DNA of 64,000 nucleotides from Fischerella sp. PCC 9431 (lineage in GTDB: Bacteria > Cyanobacteriota > Cyanobacteriia > Cyanobacteriales > Nostocaceae), in NCBI RefSeq assembly GCF_000447295.1, contig NZ_KE650771.1:250184-314183 (forward strand), read 5' to 3'. The stretch's first letter is position 1. Each line of letters opens with the position of its first letter. Positions 58,025 to 64,000 of the stretch are shown piece after piece. The translations under genes and the position numbers were made by a program. A model generated the notes under the pieces. It had not been told where the DNA came from. It searched no databases and saw only the letters and a list, made by a program, of their open reading frames with translations.

Positions 58025-61000
58025 ATGAAACAGGTTGCTCAACGTCTTTTGTTTCCTATTGGAGCTGCTATTTGCTATCTATTTGCTAGTAACTTAGCTC
58101 AAGCGCAAATTTCGCCAGATGGAACTTTGCCTACTAGCGTAAATCAAATTAATAATGTCTTTGAAATTACTGGAGGAACACAAGCTGGTAGCAATCTTTT
58201 CCATAGTTTTAGAGAGTTTTCCGTACCTACTGGTAGCGAAGCTTTTTTTAATAACAGTATAAACACTAGTAGTATTATTAACATTATTAACAGAGTTACA
58301 GGTGGCTCAGTTTCTAATATTGATGGATTAATAAAAGAAAATTATGGAGCAAATTTAATTTTGATTAATCCTAGTGGGATTAATTTCGGTCCTAATGCCC
58401 AACTGAATATAGGCGGTTCTTTTTTAGGAAGTACAGCTAATAGTATTAAATTTGCTGATGGTACTGAATTTAGTGCTACAAATCTTCAAAACTCACCATT
58501 ATTAACAATTAGTGTGCCAGTTGGTTTGCAATTTGGTCAAAATCCAGCAGCAATCAAAGTCCAAGGTCAGGGCCATAATCTATCTGTAGAAAGTCAAATT
58601 TTCTCTCCGTTTACAAGGGGCGATACTAACGGGCTGAAGGTGCAACCTGGTCAAAGTTTAGCTTTAGTCGGGGGAGATATTAGCTTAGATGGTGGTGTTC
58701 TTGAAGCCGCAGGAGGACGGATTGAATTAGGTAGCGTGGGTGGAAATTCTTTCGTTAATCTTGCTGCTAATCCTGGTCAAGTTTGGAGTTTGAATTATAC
58801 AGGAGTGCCGAGTTTTAAGAATATTGACATGCGATCGCGCGCCATTACAGATACCAGTGGAGATGGTAGCGGTTCTATCCAGTTACAAGGCAGAAATATC
58901 ACACTTCAAGATGGATCAGCCGTCTTAATTCAAACCCAAGGAACACAATCCGCAGGAAATATCAACGTTAATGCATCTGAATCTTTAAAACTAACTGGTA
59001 CCACACCAGATGGGCAAGTTTCTACCAATATATTTACTGAAACAATTGGAGGTGGTAAAAGCGGAGATATTAATATTACTACCCCACGCTTAGTAGTGCA
59101 AGATGGAGCCGTCATATCTGCGGCTACTTACACCCCTGCTCCTGGTGGTAATATCAATGTAAATGCTGCTGAATCTTTAGAAGTACTTGGATATTCATCA
59201 GTAAATCCCAGTCGTTTTAGTGTTATTTCTGCTGCAACCTACGGTGCGGGAAATGCGGGAAAAATCACCGTTGCAACCAAGCGCGTCACAGCTACCAATG
59301 GAGGTAACATTGCATCGATCACAGCTGGAACTGGCTCAGGCGGAAACGTAGGTGTAAATGCATCGGAACTAGTCGAACTGGTTGGCTTCACACCATTCGT
59401 ATTTACACCTAGTCAGATCACTGCGGGAACAGGCGGCCCCGGAGCAGCAGGTAATGTGACAATTAACACTCAGCGTTTATTAGTCAAAAATGGAGGTAGA
59501 GTAGATGCTTCTACCTTGGCGAGTGGCTCTGCTGGAAGTATCACAATTAACGCCAAAGATGCAGTCGAAGTTAGTGGCACAGTACCAGGATCTGTCAATC
59601 CCAGTCTGATTGTCTCCTCTGCTAATATCGTCGATCCTACCTTGCAGCAATTATTCAGACTGCCTCCCTATCCTTCTGGAGCCTCTGGAGATGTGGCAAT
59701 TAACACAGGTAATTTGATTCTTACAGATGGCGCTCTGATTACAGCCAGCAATAATGGGTTTGGAGCCTCTGGAAACATCACAATTAATGCTCGTTCGGTT
59801 TTTCTGGATAACGGAGCAAGTATCATCTCGGAATTGGGTACAGGAAATGCGATCGGACAACCTGCTATTTTTTCTCCTATAAATTTGTCAAGCATCAAAG
59901 GTGGGGACATTGCCATCTCAACCCAGCAATTAGATATCCGGGGTGGAGCAAAAATATCTACTAGCACCTTTAGAAATGCAACTGGCGGCAATATCAATAT
60001 AGATGCCTCTGAATCAGTGCAAGTGCTGGGAGTTTCACCCAATAATCCGGCATTGCAGAGCTTGATTAGTGCTTCAACTTTCGGCCCTAACAATTCGGGA
60101 AATGTGACTGTTTCAACAGGGCGATTGGGTGTGATTAACGGAGGATTCATCACTGCTGGCACTTTTGGAACTGGTTCCGGGGGAGATGTAACCGTTAATG
60201 CCACTGAATCAGTCGAAGTTAGTGGAGTAGAACCATCTCTTTTCTTACCAAGCATCCTGGGAGTTTCAACCTTCAATGCTGGGAACGCTGGCAACTTGAC
60301 CATCACTGCACCCAAAGTTGTAGTTCGGGGTGGTGGTAAAATAGATGCTTCCACTTTTGCGACTGGTTCCGCAGGAAATGTTACCATCAACGCCCCTCAA
60401 TCTATAGAGGTGACTGGCACGAACCCAGGAAGTCGCAGTCCCAGTCTCATTGGCTCCGGAGCCATTGTTGAGAACGAAACCATCCGACAGATTCTTGGAG
60501 TCCCTTCTGTTCCCATTGGCGTTTCTGGAGATTTGACAATTAACACAGGTAAGTTGAGCATTACTGATGGAGCGTTGGTGACAACGAGTAATCAAGGTTC
60601 AGGAATATCCGGAAACATCAAAATTAATGCTCAGTCTGTTTTTCTTGATACTGGTGGTGGCATTACATCAGAATTGGGGGGAACCTCCAGAGGGGGAAGG
60701 CCTACTTTATTTTCTCCCTTCACCGTCGGAGGTGATATGGGCGGAGAGATTAATATTTCAGCCCAGCAGTTAGTTCTCAGAGGAGGGGCTGCTATTTCAA
60801 CTGCTACCTTTACGAATGCAGCAGGTGGTAATGTCAATATGGATGTCTCAGGCTTAGTGCAAGTAGACGGGTTTGCAGCTTTCAATCCCAGGGCGCTGAG
60901 TTTGATTGGTAGTTCTACGTATGCTTCTGGACGATCAGGAAATGTTAATCTTTCCACTGGAAACTTGCAGGTTCTTAATGGGGCGAGGATAGGCGCTGGT

Positions 61001-62173
61001 ACTTTTGGAACTGGCTCTAGTGGAAACAGTACGATTAATGCTACAGAATCGGTACAAGTCATTGGCAAAGAACCAAGTCAATCAGTAGGTAGTTTGATTG
61101 GTGTTTCGACGTTGAACATTGGTGATGGTGGTGACTTGACTATCAATACACCAAAACTGATTGTCAAAGATGGCGGTAGAGTTGATTCTTCGACTGTTGC
61201 TAGTGGTTCCGCCGGAAATGTGACTATCAATGCTGCTAAATATGTCGAGGTTGACGGTAAATCCAGTTTGATCAGCGCTGGTGCAAATATTGAGAGTGAA
61301 ATTACCCGACAGCTGTTTGGGCTACCGCCCGTACCGAGTGGTGCATCTGGTGACGTGACAATTAACACACCAAAATTGAGAGTCACAAATGAAGGTCAAG
61401 TGAACGCGAGGAACCAGGGAACAGGTAATGGAGGTAGTGTCAGAATCAATAGCAACTCTACTTTTTTGGATAAGAGAGGTAGCATCACAGCTGCAACCAC
61501 ATCCGGTGAAGGTGGTAACATTTTCTTGCAAACAAATTCCTTAGCCATGCGTCGTGACAGCCAGGTATCTGCGGAGGCAGGCGGCAGTGGTAACGGTGGT
61601 AATATCACGATTACAGGCTTTAGTCCGGCTGATTTTGTGGTGTTATTGGAAGGTAGCAAAATAACTGCCAATGCATTTCAAGGTAGAGGAGGAAATATCA
61701 GTATTAATACACAAGGTCTGTTTGTTTGCCCAGAATGTCAAATTAGTGCCAGTTCTCAGTTAGGAGTAGATGGCGAAGTAGAAATATTGACACCAAATAC
61801 TAGTACAAATCAGGAAGTTCTGGACTTGCCACAGGAGATTACAAAACCTGAAGAAGTAGTAGCACAAGTCTGTCCGGCGGACAGAAAACAAGGTCAGAGC
61901 GAGTTTATCATCACTGGGCGGGGAGGATTACCACCTCGACCCAGCGAACCACTCAGTAGTGACGCATTACTGAGTTTTGAATCTGACCCCAGTCAAGCAG
62001 AAAATATTTCTGGTGGAGCGATCGCCACCAAAACCAACCAAACCCAACAATTACCACCAATCGCCAGAGGTTGGTATGTAAACTCCAAAGGTGCAGTCAT
62101 CCTGACAGCAGCTACCCCCACATCTTCCCCCTACAATGCCGGATTAAGTTCATCCTCATGTCATGCTAATTAG
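58025..62173 (+). CDS. Two-partner secretion exoprotein (TpsA, filamentous haemagglutinin type)
   Basis: A 1382-residue protein. A signal peptide (about 1-28, ending NLAQAQ) precedes the TPS domain (about 30-260), which contains FREFSVPTGSEAFFNN, IINRVTGGSVSNIDGLI and LILINPSGINFGPNAQLNIGG, the diagnostic blocks recognised by TpsB. The remainder is a long beta-helix of Gly/Ser/Thr/Asn-rich repeats. A super-repeat of about 275-280 residues recurs three times (LF/IL-x-x-P-P/S blocks near 59650, 60490 and 61310). The final about 110 residues carry a CPAD motif. It is probably surface-exposed or secreted, for adhesion or competition. Confidence 0.9.
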   Translation: MKQVAQRLLFPIGAAICYLFASNLAQAQISPDGTLPTSVNQINNVFEITGGTQAGSNLFHSFREFSVPTGSEAFFNNSINTSSIINIINRVTGGSVSNIDGLIKENYGANLILINPSGINFGPNAQLNIGGSFLGSTANSIKFADGTEFSATNLQNSPLLTISVPVGLQFGQNPAAIKVQGQGHNLSVESQIFSPFTRGDTNGLKVQPGQSLALVGGDISLDGGVLEAAGGRIELGSVGGNSFVNLAANPGQVWSLNYTGVPSFKNIDMRSRAITDTSGDGSGSIQLQGRNITLQDGSAVLIQTQGTQSAGNINVNASESLKLTGTTPDGQVSTNIFTETIGGGKSGDINITTPRLVVQDGAVISAATYTPAPGGNINVNAAESLEVLGYSSVNPSRFSVISAATYGAGNAGKITVATKRVTATNGGNIASITAGTGSGGNVGVNASELVELVGFTPFVFTPSQITAGTGGPGAAGNVTINTQRLLVKNGGRVDASTLASGSAGSITINAKDAVEVSGTVPGSVNPSLIVSSANIVDPTLQQLFRLPPYPSGASGDVAINTGNLILTDGALITASNNGFGASGNITINARSVFLDNGASIISELGTGNAIGQPAIFSPINLSSIKGGDIAISTQQLDIRGGAKISTSTFRNATGGNINIDASESVQVLGVSPNNPALQSLISASTFGPNNSGNVTVSTGRLGVINGGFITAGTFGTGSGGDVTVNATESVEVSGVEPSLFLPSILGVSTFNAGNAGNLTITAPKVVVRGGGKIDASTFATGSAGNVTINAPQSIEVTGTNPGSRSPSLIGSGAIVENETIRQILGVPSVPIGVSGDLTINTGKLSITDGALVTTSNQGSGISGNIKINAQSVFLDTGGGITSELGGTSRGGRPTLFSPFTVGGDMGGEINISAQQLVLRGGAAISTATFTNAAGGNVNMDVSGLVQVDGFAAFNPRALSLIGSSTYASGRSGNVNLSTGNLQVLNGARIGAGTFGTGSSGNSTINATESVQVIGKEPSQSVGSLIGVSTLNIGDGGDLTINTPKLIVKDGGRVDSSTVASGSAGNVTINAAKYVEVDGKSSLISAGANIESEITRQLFGLPPVPSGASGDVTINTPKLRVTNEGQVNARNQGTGNGGSVRINSNSTFLDKRGSITAATTSGEGGNIFLQTNSLAMRRDSQVSAEAGGSGNGGNITITGFSPADFVVLLEGSKITANAFQGRGGNISINTQGLFVCPECQISASSQLGVDGEVEILTPNTSTNQEVLDLPQEITKPEEVVAQVCPADRKQGQSEFIITGRGGLPPRPSEPLSSDALLSFESDPSQAENISGGAIATKTNQTQQLPPIARGWYVNSKGAVILTAATPTSSPYNAGLSSSSCHAN

Positions 62174-63962
62174 AAATAACTCACACAGACGTAAAGAGGT
62201 GAGAATCTGGGGACGCAAAGACAGAAAAATACAGGGACACAAATTCTCTTCATCTACTAATTCGATTACCCTCATCCCCCTACTTTCTTTAGTCTTTACT
62301 ACATCTTCGGCTTGGGGACAGCCCATCAATCCGGTGACGCCCACACCAGAACAACCCCAACCCCAGCCTTTACCATCTTTAGAAAAACCACTCCAGATTC
62401 CACCTATTGCACCACCAACCCCTGACGAAATCCAGAATGTACCAGGGACAATTGTTGTGCAGAAATTTGAGTTTGTTGGCAGTACAGTTTTTAGTCAACA
62501 AGAGTTACAGCAAGCGACAGCTAATTTTGTCGGTAAGCCGATCACCTTTGCGGAACTGCTGCAAGCTGCAAATCAAATCACTCAACTTTATCTGCAACGC
62601 GGGTATATCACATCTGGAGCCTACATCCCTAGTCAAGAGATCCAATCAGGGAATGTTAAAATTCAGGTATTAGAAGGTAGCTTAGAAGACATCAAAGTCA
62701 ATGTCATCAAAGGGCGGTTAAGTTCCAATTACGTGCGCGATCGCATTGCTGTGGCTGGTTATAAACCACTAAATATCAATCGCCTACAAGAATCACTGCA
62801 ATTATTACAACTCAATCCCCGAATTGAAAGATTAAATGCTGAACTCACAGCTGGCACTAAACCTGGTACTAATTTTTTAGAAGTAACAGTTGTCGGCGCA
62901 GATACTTTTAATACCCGCTTGATTTTAAATAACTATCGTAACCCCAGCATCGGTAGTTTTGAGCGTGGTATTGATATTTCTGAAACTAGTTTGTTGGGGT
63001 TAGGAGATGAATTTACTTTTGGTTATCGCAACACCGATGGTAGCAACAGGTTTGAGGGTAGTTATAACTTCCCCGTCAATCCTCGCAATGGTACTATTAA
63101 CTTCACCTACCGGATCACCAACAATAAAATCATTGAAGCACCTTTCGATGACTTGGATCTTAAAGTAGACTCTCGCGAGTATGAACTTAGCTTCCGTCAA
63201 CCAGTCATTCAAAAAGCAACCCCCAAACTTAGTCAAGAACTTGCTTTGAGTTTTGGTTTTGCCAGACGAGAAACCAACTCCTCTATTCTGGGAGTAGACT
63301 TTCCTGTTTTCCCTGGCGCAGATAACAATGGAGAAACCCGGATCTCAGAATTAAACTTCACTCAAGAATGGTTACAACGTGGTAGCCAAGCTGTCTTTGC
63401 TGTAAATTCTGAAATTAGCTTGGGTATTAATGCTTTTAATGCCAGTGTTAGTGATGATCAGCCAGATAGCCAATTTCTAGTCTGGCGAGGACAAATACTG
63501 TATTTGCGTCGCTTGGCACAAGCAACATCTCGATCAACAATCAGTCCTAGCCTGTTGTTGCGTTCCAGCATCCAACTAGCTAGTGATTCTTTAGTTCCCA
63601 TTGAGCAGTTTAGCATCGGCGGTCCGACAACCGTACGTGGCTATCGTCAAGATGCTTTAGTTACAGACAACGGGATTATTGCCTCCGTAGAAGCACGAAT
63701 ACCAATCTTTCAGACTTCACAAGCAAAGGGAGTTTTACAAATTGTACCATTTATTGATTTTGGCATCGGTTGGAACACAGGTAGAGGCAGTCCAGATCCG
63801 AATACCTTGGTAGGGTTGGGATGCGGTTTACTTTGGCAAATGGGAGAAAATTTTTCCGCCCGCTTAGACTGGGGTATTCCTTTAATCGATATTGCCAATT
63901 CAGAGGGTAGAACATGGCAAGAAAACGGTGTGTATTTTCAATTGGAATACAAACCGTTTTGA
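62163..63962 (+). CDS. Two-partner secretion transporter (TpsB, FhaC/ShlB family)
   Basis: A 599-residue outer-membrane protein overlapping the end of TpsA by 11 bp. The N-terminus is unusually long and basic before a signal-like hydrophobic stretch (about 33-52, ending SAWGQ), then a Pro-rich linker. POTRA domains span about 90-250 (VVQKFEFVGSTVFSQQEL, QLYLQRGYITSGAYIP). The remainder is the ShlB/FhaC beta-barrel, including IGGPTTVRGYR, the conserved VRGY motif of lid loop 6, and a terminal Phe. It is the cognate exporter for the upstream protein. Confidence 0.9.
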   Translation: MLIRNNSHRRKEVRIWGRKDRKIQGHKFSSSTNSITLIPLLSLVFTTSSAWGQPINPVTPTPEQPQPQPLPSLEKPLQIPPIAPPTPDEIQNVPGTIVVQKFEFVGSTVFSQQELQQATANFVGKPITFAELLQAANQITQLYLQRGYITSGAYIPSQEIQSGNVKIQVLEGSLEDIKVNVIKGRLSSNYVRDRIAVAGYKPLNINRLQESLQLLQLNPRIERLNAELTAGTKPGTNFLEVTVVGADTFNTRLILNNYRNPSIGSFERGIDISETSLLGLGDEFTFGYRNTDGSNRFEGSYNFPVNPRNGTINFTYRITNNKIIEAPFDDLDLKVDSREYELSFRQPVIQKATPKLSQELALSFGFARRETNSSILGVDFPVFPGADNNGETRISELNFTQEWLQRGSQAVFAVNSEISLGINAFNASVSDDQPDSQFLVWRGQILYLRRLAQATSRSTISPSLLLRSSIQLASDSLVPIEQFSIGGPTTVRGYRQDALVTDNGIIASVEARIPIFQTSQAKGVLQIVPFIDFGIGWNTGRGSPDPNTLVGLGCGLLWQMGENFSARLDWGIPLIDIANSEGRTWQENGVYFQLEYKPF

Positions 63963-63969
63963 AGAGATG

Positions 63970-64000
63970 GGGGATAGGGGATAGGGGATCAGGGATAGGG
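63970..64000. repeat. Heptameric tandem repeat at the window edge
   Basis: Four heptamers of the GGGGATA type (GGGGATA, GGGGATA, GGGGATC, AGGGATA) begin 8 bp after the TpsB stop codon and run to the end of the window. More copies may lie beyond. Confidence 0.7.

Noticed and set aside
1..64000. CRISPR arrays, tRNA or rRNA genes, phage integration modules, toxin-antitoxin pairs
   Set aside because: I looked for regular spaced repeats, cloverleaf-like segments and typical module genes, and saw none.

Overview
The window looks like a chromosome segment of a filamentous, heterocyst-forming cyanobacterium (Nostocales type). Evidence: the octamer GCGATCGC (HIP1) recurs throughout, AT-rich spacers carry heptameric tandem repeats, and there are several cyanobacterial hallmark genes: a heterocyst-glycolipid-type PKS, DevBCA, HepC-HepA, a PatA-type regulator, a COP23 protein and a PixJ-like photoreceptor. 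No species can be named from sequence alone.

Layout. (1) 1-8143, minus strand: a large iterative PKS (KS-AT-ACP-ACP-KR-DH, HglE/PfaA type) followed by the 5' part of a ketosynthase-like subunit that runs off the left edge. (2) 8144-10196: AT-rich spacer with two small genes. (3) 10444-13630: a devB-devC-devA exporter operon of the kind that moves heterocyst glycolipid. (4) 13832-19666: an MltA-3D-domain protein, a methyltransferase, a fibrillin-like protein, a DUF4336 protein and a PatA-like response regulator. (5) 20269-24019: a vWA / PP2C / protein-kinase operon (TerY-P triad). (6) 24476-48642: a 24-kb polysaccharide region closely resembling the heterocyst envelope polysaccharide (HEP) island of Anabaena PCC 7120. 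It contains sugar-nucleotide genes (rfbF, an lhgO-like oxidase, an SDR, rfbC, a SAF-domain oxidoreductase), a Wzc-like copolymerase, hepC, hepA, seven GT2 and two GT4 glycosyltransferases and an O-antigen-polymerase-like membrane protein. (7) 48735-57887: a CYP110-type P450, a chemoreceptor with a two-cysteine bilin-type GAF domain, a repeat/TPR protein and a COP23 protein. (8) 58025-63962: a two-partner secretion pair (TpsA exoprotein and TpsB transporter).

Working together: regions 1, 3 and 6 could supply both layers of a heterocyst envelope. The PKS would make the glycolipid aglycone and DevBCA would export the glycolipid. The HEP genes would make sugar nucleotides, build the repeat, move it across the membrane (HepA) and polymerise it. 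Regions 4, 5 and 7 add regulators and sensors. Main oddities: the first ACP has Ala in place of the phosphopantetheine Ser; repeats are inserted in frame in the PKS; HepC lacks the Asp-Glu dyad of its family; the sugar pathway has a cytidylyltransferase but no recognisable 4,6-dehydratase; and the chemoreceptor GAF has the DXCF plus CH cysteine pair of blue/green cyanobacteriochromes.
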